DNA from: Pseudofrankia saprophytica
GTDB lineage: Bacteria; Actinomycetota; Actinomycetes; Frankiales; Frankiaceae
Reading direction: 5' to 3'
Assembly: GCF_000235425.2 (NCBI RefSeq)
Contig: NZ_KI912266.1
Span: 3,291,671-3,355,670 of the forward strand
DNA: 64,000 nucleotides
Position 1 is the stretch's first letter; every line of letters starts with the position of its first letter. Below are positions 45,967 to 54,843 of the stretch, piece after piece. The translations under genes and the position numbers were made by a program. The notes beneath the pieces were generated by a model. The model was not told the DNA's origin and searched no databases. It saw only the letters and a program-made list of their open reading frames with translations.

Positions 45967-46893
45967 ATGGCCAGGCCTGCGCCCGCATCCGCTCGCGCGA
46001 CGAACATCGTGTCGTTCCTCACCGCGCACCCTGGCAGGGGCTTCACGATCAGCGAACTTGCGACGCACCTGGGCATGAACATCGCATCCGCCCACGCCAC
46101 CCTGGCCGTCCTGTGCGACTGCGGGTTCCTTATCCGGGATCCGATGCATCGCACCTATGGCCTGGGCCCGGCGCTGGTGGCGACCGGGTTCGCCACCCTC
46201 GACCAGCATCCGGCGATTGGCGCCGCCATCGAGCAGGCCGAGGTACTCGCGAGCGAACTCGACGTCGAGGTCGGTGTGTCCGCCCTCGCAGGCCGCGACG
46301 TCATCCTCCTCGCTCGTCGCGGCCCAGTACCCCTCGCGCCGAGCATCGGATACCCAGGCGATCGGACGCCGCTGCTCGCGCCAATCGGCGCCGTTTTCTT
46401 GGCTTGGGCGGATGACGACGCGGTTGCCACGTGGTTCGACCGTGCGGCCCTCACCGGCCCGCTCGCCGAGCTCTACCGCGGCGTCCTAGCCGAGATCCGC
46501 GCGAGGGGTTTCAGCGTGCCGCTCCAGGCGATCGCCGCGCCGGCGGTGATCGACGCCGTCGCGAAGCTGCGTAGCGAGCCGACCGACGAGGACGCGGAGC
46601 AGCATCTCGCCGAGGTGCTTGGCCGGACCGACGAGATGCTCCTGTCGCTTGACGGCTTGGCCGAGGCGGACGAGATCCTCGTCAAGACGGTCGCTGCCCC
46701 GATCTTCGACCCGATCGGCCGTGTGCTCGTGTCGCTCAGCATCACCGCACCCGACCATCCGGTGCTCGTCGACCAGGTTCTCGATCTCGGCCGTCGTCTG
46801 GTCCAGTCCGCCGCGATCGTGACCCGCGAGGCCCGTGGTCGGATCCCGGTCCGCGACCGGCCGGGTGTCGCTGTCCTGGGCATGGCTCGCTGA
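45967..46893 (+). CDS. IclR family transcriptional regulator
   Basis: A 308-residue regulator. The N-terminal winged helix is ARATNIVSFLTAHPGRGFTISELATHLGMNIASAHATLAVLCDCGFLIRDPMHRTYGLGPALVATG. The effector domain (IEQAEVLASELDVEVGVSALAGRDVILLARRG ... GYPGDRTPLLAPIGAVFLAW) matches the IclR GAF-like fold. IclR proteins typically control adjacent aromatic or organic-acid catabolism. ATG 45967 stands directly after an AT-rich stretch. The TTTTGNNATAGCAAT sites at 45890, 46985 and 52598 are candidate operators. Confidence 0.85.
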   Translation: MARPAPASARATNIVSFLTAHPGRGFTISELATHLGMNIASAHATLAVLCDCGFLIRDPMHRTYGLGPALVATGFATLDQHPAIGAAIEQAEVLASELDVEVGVSALAGRDVILLARRGPVPLAPSIGYPGDRTPLLAPIGAVFLAWADDDAVATWFDRAALTGPLAELYRGVLAEIRARGFSVPLQAIAAPAVIDAVAKLRSEPTDEDAEQHLAEVLGRTDEMLLSLDGLAEADEILVKTVAAPIFDPIGRVLVSLSITAPDHPVLVDQVLDLGRRLVQSAAIVTREARGRIPVRDRPGVAVLGMAR

Positions 46894-46984
46894 CGTAGTC
46901 GCCTCCGGCGGATCGGGCCGGCCGTTCGGGGCCTCGGCCCACGTGGAACGCTGATCCGACCCGCTGCCGTTGACGCAAATCAGG

Positions 46985-46999
46985 TTTTGTTATAGCAAT
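46985..46999. promoter_or_regulatory. Shared 15-bp motif, copy B (TTTTGNNATAGCAAT)
   Basis: TTTTGTTATAGCAAT, directly before the start of the truncated SDR frame and so upstream of the sulfotransferase-alkylsulfatase unit. Same motif as copies A and C. Confidence 0.55.
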
Positions 47000-47323
47000 G
47001 CTTATGTTTGACTTAGCGGGGCGCGTCGTCCTTGTCAGCGGCGGCAACGCGGGGATCGGCCTCGCCTTCGCACGCGGCATCGCGCGGTCTGGCGGTGACG
47101 TCGTCATCTGGGGCCGACGGGCTGACAAAAACGCCGAGGCAGCCAAGGCGCTGGGCGAGTTCGGCCATCGGGTCCTTGCCCAGGAGGTCGACGTCAGCGA
47201 CGCGGCGTGTACTTCATGAGCGACGTCTCCCGGTTCCACACCGGCGACGTCGTCGTCATCGACGGCGGGTGGTTGGCCAACGCGGGCAAGACCGACGTCT
47301 CGGAGCTGCCGCCATGGCCGTAA
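46998..47323 (+). pseudogene. SDR oxidoreductase with internal deletion
   Basis: The first 70 codons are a normal SDR start (MFDLAGRVVLVSGGNAGIGLAFARGIARSGGDVVIWGRRADKN ... QEVDVSD). The sequence then jumps directly to the C-terminal end VYFMSDVSRFHTGDVVVIDGGWLANAGKTDVSELPPWP in another frame, ending with TAA at 47321. About 140 central codons, including the catalytic Ser-Tyr-Lys, are missing. The 3' end overlaps the sulfotransferase start, which suggests it once headed that operon. Confidence 0.75.
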
Positions 47324-48600
47324 AGATTCTTCGCGTGGAGGGCATGCGGGAGGACAACCGCGATCCCGCGGAACGCGCCCGCCTGGAGGCCGCGGAGCGC
47401 GAACCGCTCGACATGACCGTCGACGCCGTGCTGACAGCCGCCCGGACACGTACGAGTCTCGACGACTTCGGCCTGATGGACTTCACCGAGCGGCTGGCGC
47501 GCCTGCTCGCCGAGGTCGGAGCGGACGAGAACGTCTGGAAGGCACACAAGGCGACTTTCGTCGAACACTGTGTCGGTGCCGCGGCCAACCGTTTGTTGAT
47601 CCAGCGTTACTGGACGGCGCACCCCGACTGCCTTGGCGCGCCGATCGTGCGTCCGATCAACGTGGTCGCCCTGCCGAGGTCGGGGAGCACCCATCTCGAG
47701 AACCTGGTCGGTGCCGACCGCCGCCTGCGCCACCTGCCGGTCTACCTCGCGGCGCAGCCGGCGCCGCGCCCCGACGAGCCATCCGGGCACGGCGCGGGCG
47801 TGGTGGACCCGCGGTGGACGAGGTCGCAGGCGCGGTGGGAGCGGGCCAGCCAGAACGAGTTCTTCGCGGCGATGCACGAGCACTCGCCCGACCACGCGTG
47901 CGGCGAGAACGAGCTGCAACTGCTGGACTTCGCGAGTTACCAGTGGGAGTGGCTGGCCCGGGTACCGGGTTGGCGCGACTACTACCTCACGCGGGACCAG
48001 ACGCCGCACTACCTCTATATGCGCGACGTCCTCAAGGCGATCGCCTGGCAGCTCCCAGCCGAACAGCGTGAGCTGCGGTGGATGCTCAAGTCGAACCAGC
48101 ACAGTGAGCAGCTCGGCCCGCTGCTGGCGGCCTACCCGGACGTGACCGTCGTGATGATCCACCGGGATCCGGTGGCTACTCTCCAGTCGTTGCTGACGAT
48201 GCGGGGCCTCGCGCTCAAGATGAGCCAGCGCCGGCCTGACATCAACGCGCACGTCGACTACTGGGTGAACCGCCTCGAGCTCATGCTGCGTCGCTACCTG
48301 CGTGATCGGCATCTGGTGCCGCCAGAACAGCTCGTCGAGGTCAGGTTCGACGACATCGTCGGCAATGACGTCGAGGCAGCGGCCGGTGTGCTCGAGCGAG
48401 CGGGCCTGGCAGCGACCGGCGAAAGCATCGCCGACATCGAGGCATACCTGGCGAAGCATCCGCGAGGTCGGCGCGGCCGGGTGGTCTACGACCTGGAGGG
48501 GGACTTCGGCCTGGACGCCGGTCGGCTCCGTGACCGGTTCGCCTTCTACATCGACGCCGTCGGCCTGCGACCGGAGGCAGAAAAGGGACGTGGCCGATGA
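47314..48600 (+). CDS. PAPS-dependent sulfotransferase family protein
   Basis: A 428-residue protein. The 5'-phosphosulfate-binding loop is VVALPRSGSTHLENLVGADRRL, and the 3'-phosphate site lies in VTVVMIHRDPVATLQSLLTMRGL. An N-terminal helical extension (about 110 residues) is typical of the Sulfotransfer_3-like bacterial branch. It would move sulfate from PAPS to a hydroxyl or amine. The start ATG 47314 overlaps the end of the decayed SDR, and the stop overlaps the next gene (ATGA at 48597), a hydrolase of the alkylsulfatase type. PAPS could come from the cys operon at 58-62 kb. Confidence 0.85.
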   Translation: MAVKILRVEGMREDNRDPAERARLEAAEREPLDMTVDAVLTAARTRTSLDDFGLMDFTERLARLLAEVGADENVWKAHKATFVEHCVGAAANRLLIQRYWTAHPDCLGAPIVRPINVVALPRSGSTHLENLVGADRRLRHLPVYLAAQPAPRPDEPSGHGAGVVDPRWTRSQARWERASQNEFFAAMHEHSPDHACGENELQLLDFASYQWEWLARVPGWRDYYLTRDQTPHYLYMRDVLKAIAWQLPAEQRELRWMLKSNQHSEQLGPLLAAYPDVTVVMIHRDPVATLQSLLTMRGLALKMSQRRPDINAHVDYWVNRLELMLRRYLRDRHLVPPEQLVEVRFDDIVGNDVEAAAGVLERAGLAATGESIADIEAYLAKHPRGRRGRVVYDLEGDFGLDAGRLRDRFAFYIDAVGLRPEAEKGRGR

Positions 48601-49847
48601 ACCAGCCGTCAGACCAGCCGCTCAGGCAGCCGCAGAACGCACTGATCGTGAAGGAGGGCGAGGGCGAGCAGGACGCGGTCCCGATCAACGACCACATCTT
48701 CGCCTCCAGAGGGATCTCCAACAGCTATCTGATCACGACCCCGGACGGCGATCTGCTGATCAACACGGGGATGTACAACGAGGCGAAGCAGATCCGGGAC
48801 CGCTTCGAGAGGGCGAGCGGCAACCCGTTGCGGGTCATCGTGTTCACCCAGGGCCACGGCGACCACGTCGGCGGCTGGTCCCAGCTCAACGAGCCGGGCG
48901 TCGAGACGATCGCCCAGGCCAACCACGCGACGGTGCGGGAGTACTGGCGGCGCCTGCAGCCGTTCTACACCCGCCGTACCGGGCGGCTGTGGAGCCGTGA
49001 CATCACGGGCGTCGACCGCTCCTACCAACCTCCCGAACCCGTCGTCACCACAACCTTCCTAGATCGACACGCGTTCACCCTGGGCGGTCGCCGTATCGAG
49101 CTGTACTCGACGCCGGGTGGGGAGACGACCGACTCGCTGGTCGTCTGGCTGCCCAACGAGCGCACCGTGTTCACTGGCAACCTCACCGGTCCGCTGTTCG
49201 GGCATGTCCCGAACCTCTACACGGTCCGTGGCGACAAGATCCGCGGCTCGCTGGCCTTCATCCAGTCGGTCGACCGGGTCATCGCGCTGGAGGCCGAACT
49301 GCTGATCACCGGGCACGGCGAACCGGTCCGCGGCGCCGAGGAGATCCGCCGCCGGCTGACCCAGATCCGTGACGCGACTCAGTACGTGCGTGACCGGACG
49401 ATCGAGGGCATGAACGCCGGCGTCGACCTGTGGACGCTGATGGGCCAGATCACCCTGCCTCCCGACCTCACCATCCCCCAGGGCCACGGCAAGATTCCCT
49501 GGATCGTGCGGGCCATATGGGAGGAACACACCGGCTGGTTCCGCTACGAATCGACCACCGAGCTCTACGACATGCCCCCCTCGGCGATCTGGGAGGAACT
49601 CATCGAGCTCGCCGGCGGCACCGCTCCACTACTCGACCGGGCCGAGACCCACCTGGCAGCCGGACGAGCACTGGAGGCGCTGCACTTCACCGAGATCGTC
49701 CTCTCGCAGACACCCCAGGACACCGCCGCCCTACGCGTGAAGCTCGAAGCCCACGAACTGCTGCTCGCACGCAGCGGGCGGGAGAACTTCAGCGAGGTCC
49801 GCTGGCTGGAGGCCGAGATCCGCGACGCCAAGGCAGCACTGTCATGA
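48597..49847 (+). CDS. MBL-fold hydrolase, alkylsulfatase-like (SdsA1/BDS1-type)
   Basis: A 416-residue protein with N-terminal MBL fold: VFTQGHGDHVGGWSQL (HGDHxGG), STPGGETTDSLVVWLP, VFTGNLTGPLFGHVPNL, LLITGHGEPVRG. The middle and C-terminal part (GKIPWIVRAIWEEHTGWFRYESTTELYDMPPSAIWEELIELAGG) matches the alkylsulfatase dimerisation domain, and the final helices (LLDRAETHLAAGRALEALHFTEIVL) its C-terminal extension. It may hydrolyse sulfate esters. The coupling to a sulfotransferase gene is notable, since the two activities oppose each other. No signal peptide is seen. Confidence 0.82.
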   Translation: MNQPSDQPLRQPQNALIVKEGEGEQDAVPINDHIFASRGISNSYLITTPDGDLLINTGMYNEAKQIRDRFERASGNPLRVIVFTQGHGDHVGGWSQLNEPGVETIAQANHATVREYWRRLQPFYTRRTGRLWSRDITGVDRSYQPPEPVVTTTFLDRHAFTLGGRRIELYSTPGGETTDSLVVWLPNERTVFTGNLTGPLFGHVPNLYTVRGDKIRGSLAFIQSVDRVIALEAELLITGHGEPVRGAEEIRRRLTQIRDATQYVRDRTIEGMNAGVDLWTLMGQITLPPDLTIPQGHGKIPWIVRAIWEEHTGWFRYESTTELYDMPPSAIWEELIELAGGTAPLLDRAETHLAAGRALEALHFTEIVLSQTPQDTAALRVKLEAHELLLARSGRENFSEVRWLEAEIRDAKAALS

Positions 49848-50011
49848 CGCACCCGCGCCTCTCCGTCAGCGAAATGTGCACCTATCCATGGACATTCGCC
49901 GACGACCGCACCGGGCTCAGCCTGATCGCCGACCTGGGTAACTGCTGGACGGAACGCGACGTCGAGCCGACGGTCCGGCGGGCGAGCTCACGCTACCGAT
50001 ATGACGTCTGA
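49844..50011 (+). CDS. Short ORF, possible truncated TIM-barrel (sugar isomerase/epimerase-like) protein
   Basis: A 55-codon ORF whose ATG overlaps the upstream stop (ATGA at 49844). MTHPRLSVSEMCTYPWTFADDRTGLSLIADLGNCW resembles the opening of xylose-isomerase-like TIM-barrel proteins, which then normally continue for 250 residues. Here it stops after 55, overlapping the VOC gene start by 11 bp. It may be a remnant or a coupling ORF. The similarity is from memory and short. Confidence 0.35.
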   Translation: MTHPRLSVSEMCTYPWTFADDRTGLSLIADLGNCWTERDVEPTVRRASSRYRYDV

Positions 50012-50474
50012 GCGTCGCCCGGTCGCCGGCGGTGGGACGCCGCCGCCGGCGGCGGTGAGCTGCTTCTCACACCTGGGAATCACCGTCGCCGATCCGGCCG
50101 CCTCGGCCGACTTCTACATCCGGGTCCTCGGGTTCAGTCAGTTGTACACGGACACGGGGGAGGGCTGGACTCGACTCGGCCTCGGAATAGGCGAGACCGT
50201 CGTCGAGCTCTTCGGGCCTCGTTCCGACGGCTTCCCCCAACCAGAAGTTGACCCTTTCTATCCGATGGAGTTCGGGCGGCCAAAGATCGCATTGACCGTG
50301 GTCGACATCGAAGACACCTACCGACGGGTGACCGCCATCGGGGCCACGCCGCTGTGCCCGATCACCGAAACCAGGGTCTCGCGGTTCTTCTTCATCGCCG
50401 ACCCGGACGGAACACCGATCCAACTACAGGAGTTCAGCGCCGGCCGCCAACGGGTGGTCGAGCTTTTCGCCTGA
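50001..50474 (+). CDS. VOC (glyoxalase/dioxygenase superfamily) protein
   Basis: A 157-residue single VOC domain: SCFSHLGITVADPAASADFYIRVLGFSQLYTDTGEGWTRLGLGIGETVVELFGP, then GRPKIALTVVDIEDTYRRVTAIGATPLCPITETRVSRFFFIADPDGTPIQLQEF. Metal ligands of the beta-alpha-beta-beta-beta motifs are the His near the start and the Glu/Gln near the end. Such proteins are isomerases, epimerases or extradiol dioxygenases; the substrate is unknown. It appears to be the last gene of the sulfotransferase unit. Confidence 0.85.
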   Translation: MTSERRPVAGGGTPPPAAVSCFSHLGITVADPAASADFYIRVLGFSQLYTDTGEGWTRLGLGIGETVVELFGPRSDGFPQPEVDPFYPMEFGRPKIALTVVDIEDTYRRVTAIGATPLCPITETRVSRFFFIADPDGTPIQLQEFSAGRQRVVELFA

Positions 50475-50654
50475 CCAGCGCGACGGCTGGCGTGCACGTC
50501 CTCCCGCGCGGAGAGACCTCGCCGGCCATGGGTACGTCGAGTGGCCAGGAGGCGGTCGCCCCCTGGCCACTCTGCGCTCCGAACGTGAATTCAGCGGTTC
50601 CCTCGGTTGGCGCCGGTTGGGTACCGAGCCCCGTCGAACCTGCCCCGGTAGGAC

Positions 50655-52019
50655 CTACTTGTACCGAGAAATCGGCACCCTGGCGAGAACACCGTCGGGC
50701 GTGCCGCCGTTCCGGCCATCTGACCAGGACACGTACGCGTACTTGTCCGTGACCAGAATCCGCGAGAACTCGTCGCCCGCGGCGGTGACGCCTGGCTCCG
50801 TCACCTTGTTGACCTTCACCGGCGGACTGAAGGTCTTCCCGCGATTGAATGAGACCGCGGAGTACACATCGACGGCGGATGTGCGCCACATGACGCCGAG
50901 AAGCCCCGTCGAGCCGAAATCAATCCACGGCTTGACCGCGCCCGCCGCGGGAATCACGGTCGGCCCAGTCCATTTCGCGCCGGAGTTCTCAGTGATGTAA
51001 ACCTCCAGGTTGTCGCTCCGCGGAATCATGAGCGCGAACCGGCCGTTGTGTGTCGGATCCGCCGAGACCCACGGGAGCGGGTCGGTGGCACCGGTCGCCA
51101 GGTTGGGCAGGGAGGGGCCGACAGGCGGCGCCACTGGGGTACCGTTCGTCGTTGTCACTGGGAAGTTGGTAAAGGTCTTCCCACCGTCACGGCTCGCCTG
51201 GAAGATCACGTCCGTCCCCAGGAACACGACCCCGTTGTCCAAATTCACCGTGACGCCGGTAGCGGCGGCGAGAGTTCCACCCTGCGCGGCGATCTGCGTG
51301 CCGAACGGCTGCTGCGGCAGGACCGCGGGATCGCTCCAGGTCGCCCCTCGGTTCTTGGTCACCGAGACCGCTATGTTGCCCGCGGTGTCCTGGCCGACGG
51401 CGTAGATGTTGTCATTCGCGGCGTCGATCCGCAGCCGAGGGGTGACGCCTATCAGCAGCGGAGTGTCGATCGGAGCCGACCAGGTACGGCCGCCGTCGAG
51501 CGACTTCGAGAAGCCCAGATGGTTCGGCACGTCGGTGCAGCTGCCGGGCGAGGCGGGCTCGGGTTCACCTGGCGCGCAGCCCAGCCGGTTGAAGGCGACG
51601 TAAAAGACCCCGTGGGAGTCGACGACCAGGTTCGGGTCACCGCACATGGCCCGATTCCCGTTTGGCCAGGGAATCTCCGTCCACTTTGCGCCGCCGTCAC
51701 GGGAGTACGCGGCGTAGCAGTGGAATTTGTCGGGTGTCACCGTTCGCTCTCCCGGCCGATGGTCCGTGGAGATGAACACCAGGTTGTTCCGGTCTTTCGG
51801 GTTGACGGCGACCTCGGGCTGACCGTTGTCCCTGGTCGGGTCGTTCGTCACGTTGGTCTCGGTGATCGCGTTGGCGGAGCCGCCGTTCGTCGCCGCGGTC
51901 TGTGCGCGGGCCGTCGCCGGTAAAGCCAAGAGCACGGCGAGGCTCAGGATCATACCTAACCCCAGAGTAGGCACTCGCCTCCTCACCCTAGTCTGGACGA
52001 ATTCGTCCCGCCTCGCCAT
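50655..52019 (-). CDS. Secreted BNR-repeat (sialidase-like beta-propeller) protein
   Basis: A 454-residue exported protein. Signal peptide: RRRVPTLGLGMILSLAVLLALPATARA, cleavage after ARA. The mature part has repeated Asp-box-like units typical of six-bladed propellers: YSRDGGAKWTEIPW, SKSLDGGRTWSAPID, TKNRGATWSDPAV, SRDGGKTFTNFP, TENSGAKWTGPTV, FNRGKTFSPPV. No full sialidase catalytic set is obvious, so enzyme activity is not claimed. ATG 52019 follows GAGAGGAGAAAG; the frame is open to 52514 without similarity. Confidence 0.8.
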   Translation of the reverse strand: MARRDEFVQTRVRRRVPTLGLGMILSLAVLLALPATARAQTAATNGGSANAITETNVTNDPTRDNGQPEVAVNPKDRNNLVFISTDHRPGERTVTPDKFHCYAAYSRDGGAKWTEIPWPNGNRAMCGDPNLVVDSHGVFYVAFNRLGCAPGEPEPASPGSCTDVPNHLGFSKSLDGGRTWSAPIDTPLLIGVTPRLRIDAANDNIYAVGQDTAGNIAVSVTKNRGATWSDPAVLPQQPFGTQIAAQGGTLAAATGVTVNLDNGVVFLGTDVIFQASRDGGKTFTNFPVTTTNGTPVAPPVGPSLPNLATGATDPLPWVSADPTHNGRFALMIPRSDNLEVYITENSGAKWTGPTVIPAAGAVKPWIDFGSTGLLGVMWRTSAVDVYSAVSFNRGKTFSPPVKVNKVTEPGVTAAGDEFSRILVTDKYAYVSWSDGRNGGTPDGVLARVPISRYK

Positions 52020-53038
52020 TACTTTCTCCTCTCCGTGGTGCACCCTCGGTCCATCCGAGCCGCGAAGGTCCACGGACGTGGTCTCGAGACAGTGTTCATC
52101 GGGTCGGCTGACCACACCGTGTTCCTCTTCGGCACGTATATCCAGCGCGCTACCGCGCGCACGGTGCCAATAGAATGCCCGGACGACCGCAACCGCGGCA
52201 GCGCGATGGATTCGGACCCACCCGCACCGTTCGCGGCCCTCGATGGCACGTGCCGGCGTCGCCAGTTCGCCGTCGCTGTATTGGTCGTCATCGTTCGAGA
52301 CCGCGGCGTCGTCGCGGTCGGGCCACGTTGGCGTGGGCTCGTTGATACCCCTGCCAGGTGCGGCCGAGTCCACGATCTGGACGGGAGGATTGAGTCCTGA
52401 CCGTTCGTTGCGACCTGACGATTCCAGAAGGCGTCTGTTCTCGACGCGCTGGCTCCGTAACAAGGCGTCGCCAACCGGGGTGCACGGTGTCACCGGCTGG
52501 TCCGAGGCTGGCACCTCACCCGCCGCGGCGATCGGCCCCGCCCGATCGGGCGCAGTTGCTTTCTATACCAAAGCCAAGATTGCGTCAATGGCATAGATTT
52601 TGCGATAGCAATGGAGTCTTGTACGGCAGACCGCGGGCCCCGCCTCCGGTCAGCTCGCGATCCCGCTGGCCGGGGCACCTGTCACTGGTATCCGCGCCAG
52701 CGGAGATCCGGCACCACGCCTGGGCGGTGGGCCGGCGACGAGGTCCTCGGCATGCCCGTGCTGGCCGGTGATGGTTGGTCAGGTCGTCGGGGGCGTTTCG
52801 TCGCGGGCATCTGGGCCAGGTGTTGGCGGCTACCCGGGAAGTAGAGGAACGCCGACAGGTCCGACGGGCGGGCCGGCACCGTCTCGGTCAGCCTTTCCGG
52901 CCAACAGCGCGGGCCTCGACGCCCAAGGCATTTCCAACCCGGTGGAGCAGGTCAACACCCAGGTCTGGTCTCGGTCAGACCAACGGCCGGAGGGAAGCAG
53001 GTCGTGGGCTTCACCGCCCCCCGAGCACCAGGGAGGGC
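52020..53038. other. Long intergenic stretch, no gene recognised
   Basis: About 1 kb upstream of the BNR-protein gene. The notable feature is an AT-richer patch at 52560-52615 containing motif copy C and the related TTCTATACCAAAG, which should hold a promoter. All open frames here lack similarity. Confidence 0.4.
52598..52612. promoter_or_regulatory. Shared 15-bp motif, copy C (TTTTGNNATAGCAAT)
   Basis: TTTTGCGATAGCAAT, identical in all fixed positions to copies at 45890 and 46985. It lies 579 bp upstream of the leftward BNR gene, with no rightward gene close by, so it may serve a lost gene or a long leader. Confidence 0.5.
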
Positions 53039-53290
53039 TCACAGCAGGCCGCGGCGGGGTGGCGGCGTTCCGTGCAGCAGCCAGCGGCCGAGGTGCCGGA
53101 GCTTCCAGCGGGTGGGGTAGTGCAGCGCGTGGGTGCGTGCGTCACGCCAGAACGGGGACAGGTTCGCCGTCTCCAGCGCTGATCGGGTTCCGGCGAGTTC
53201 GAACAGGGCCGACGCGGTGTCGACGGCGGCCCGCGCGGTGGCCACCCGGGCCGCGGCGGTAGCCACCGACGCCTCGGCCGCCGACTACGA
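53039..53290 (-). pseudogene. 3' remnant of an acyl-CoA dehydrogenase-like gene
   Basis: The minus-strand frame ends SAAEASVATAAARVATARAAVDTASALFELAGTRSALETANLSPFWRDARTHALHYPTRWKLRHLGRWLLHG, then PPP and a stop at 53039. This is the C-terminal helix bundle of DszC/SfnB-like flavin monooxygenases of the acyl-CoA dehydrogenase fold. A stop codon lies just upstream, and the N-terminal and FAD-binding parts are absent. Given the sulfur genes nearby, a lost desulfurisation-type enzyme is a tempting reading, but it is only inference. Confidence 0.6.
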
Positions 53291-53321
53291 CCTGTGTCGA
53301 CTCGTCGAGAACGGTCGGGTC

Positions 53322-53377
53322 GTGGGGGCCGAAGGCGGGCAAGACCCGTCGGATGTGGCCCGTCCTTCGGCCCCCAC
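53322..53377 (-). terminator. Long-stem hairpin terminator after substrate-binding protein gene
   Basis: Perfect 14-bp stem GTGGGGGCCGAAGG (53322-53335) / CCTTCGGCCCCCAC (53364-53377), just past the stop of the leftward lipoprotein gene at 53384. The paralogous gene at 56552 has a similar CCGAAGGG/CCCTTCGG hairpin. Confidence 0.75.
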
Positions 53378-53383
53378 GAGCCG

Positions 53384-54724
53384 TCAGTCCGCGATCGGGG
53401 TGTTGCCGAGGACCTTGTATGCGGCGGGCTGGCCCTTGTCGTCGAGCGTGGTCGACAGGCCGCCGAGGACACAGACAGCCGGGGTCGCCGGAATGGCCTT
53501 GCCGTTGCAGCGGAACTTCAGCCCGGCCGAGGCCGGAAGCTCGGTCTCCTTCATCGCCTTGATGGTGGAGGTGAGGGTGGCGGGGGTGATGTCACCGGAG
53601 ATGCCCTGCGTCGCCGCCTGGAAGCCGGCCAGGATCATGAACATGATCATGCTGTCCTGGTTGCTGAGGTCGATGTCCTTCCCGTAGGTCTTGGCGACCG
53701 TCGCGTAGAGGTCCATCGACGGGCTGTCCGGGCCGATCGGCGTGGACGCGCTGATGACCATGTCCTTCAGCGTGCTACCGGGGATCGCCTTGCGGGTGGC
53801 GTCGGTGATGCACTGCGAGATGGCGCTGATGGTGCCGGTGAAGCCGACGGCCTTGAGGCCGTTCATGGCGCTGATGCAGAACGAGTCGTTGCCGGTGATG
53901 AAGACCTGGTCGGAGCCGTTGTCGATGACCTGCTGCATCTGCGGGGTCATGTCGGCGGTGCCGGGGGCGACGCGGAGGAGGTGGTAGCCGATGCCGGCCT
54001 TCTGGTAAAGCGGCGGCGCGATGTCCTGGGCGGCGTGCAGCGCGGCCGGGACGTCGATGACGATCGACGTGACGTTCTTGTTGCCCTTGTCCTTGGCGAC
54101 CTGGATCGGCAGGTCGATGACGGCGAAGGTCAGGTTGGCCAGCACGAACGTCGTCTGACTGGCCAGGAGCGACGGGTCGGTCGACCCGTAGATCATGACG
54201 GGGATCTTGGCGTCGTTCAGCGGCTTCCACGCGGCCTCGACGACGCCGGATGTGCCGATCATAACGGCGGAGACGCCCTTCTCGACCATCTGGTTGCCGC
54301 AGTCGGTGGCCTTCGACAGGTCGGCGAGGGTCTCACAGATCGTGATCTCGATCGGGTGGCCGCCGATCCCGCCCTTGTGCTCGTTGAGGTACTTGGCGGT
54401 GGCCTGGGCGACCTTGTTGTCGTTGGTGTGGTCGGTGTTCGGGCTGGGCCCCTCCGTGATCACACCGATCTTGACCGGAGTGCCGGTCGCCTTCGAGACC
54501 GGGCCGAGGACGCCGTCGGCGGCCGCGGAGCTGTTCGCCGGGGTGGCAGTGCCCTTGTCGTCGGAACCACCACCACAGGCCGACACGAAGGCCAGGCTCG
54601 CGGCCAGGACGGCGACGCCGGCCAGCCGTAACCTGCCCGGCGGCCGGAAGGACTGCGTGGATTCAACGGCCCGGAACGGTCGGGTGCCCGTCTGTCGACC
54701 GGCCGGCCTGCGGATGGGTGACAT
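53384..54724 (-). CDS. Orphan ABC-type substrate-binding lipoprotein
   Basis: A 446-residue lipoprotein (lipobox VSAC, Cys50). The binding fold starts GTPVKIGVITEGPSPNTDHTNDNKVAQATAKYLNEHKGGIGGHPIEITICETLADLSKATDCGNQM. It shares the Cys pairs and overall layout with the proteins at 40789 and especially 56552 (very high similarity). The C-terminal end is AVCVLGGLSTTLDDKGQPAAYKVLGNTPIAD. It follows a CMD-domain gene on the same strand. Transport partners are absent locally. Confidence 0.85.
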   Translation of the reverse strand: MSPIRRPAGRQTGTRPFRAVESTQSFRPPGRLRLAGVAVLAASLAFVSACGGGSDDKGTATPANSSAAADGVLGPVSKATGTPVKIGVITEGPSPNTDHTNDNKVAQATAKYLNEHKGGIGGHPIEITICETLADLSKATDCGNQMVEKGVSAVMIGTSGVVEAAWKPLNDAKIPVMIYGSTDPSLLASQTTFVLANLTFAVIDLPIQVAKDKGNKNVTSIVIDVPAALHAAQDIAPPLYQKAGIGYHLLRVAPGTADMTPQMQQVIDNGSDQVFITGNDSFCISAMNGLKAVGFTGTISAISQCITDATRKAIPGSTLKDMVISASTPIGPDSPSMDLYATVAKTYGKDIDLSNQDSMIMFMILAGFQAATQGISGDITPATLTSTIKAMKETELPASAGLKFRCNGKAIPATPAVCVLGGLSTTLDDKGQPAAYKVLGNTPIAD

Positions 54725-54843
54725 GTCTCTCCCTTGTCTTGGATGTCGAGCGACTGGAAACGATCGATATTGCCGAATGCCTGCGATGGCTCAGTGCGCC
54801 CTGACTTCTCTGGGAACGCCTGGGCCGCCCCCGGGTCTTCGTG

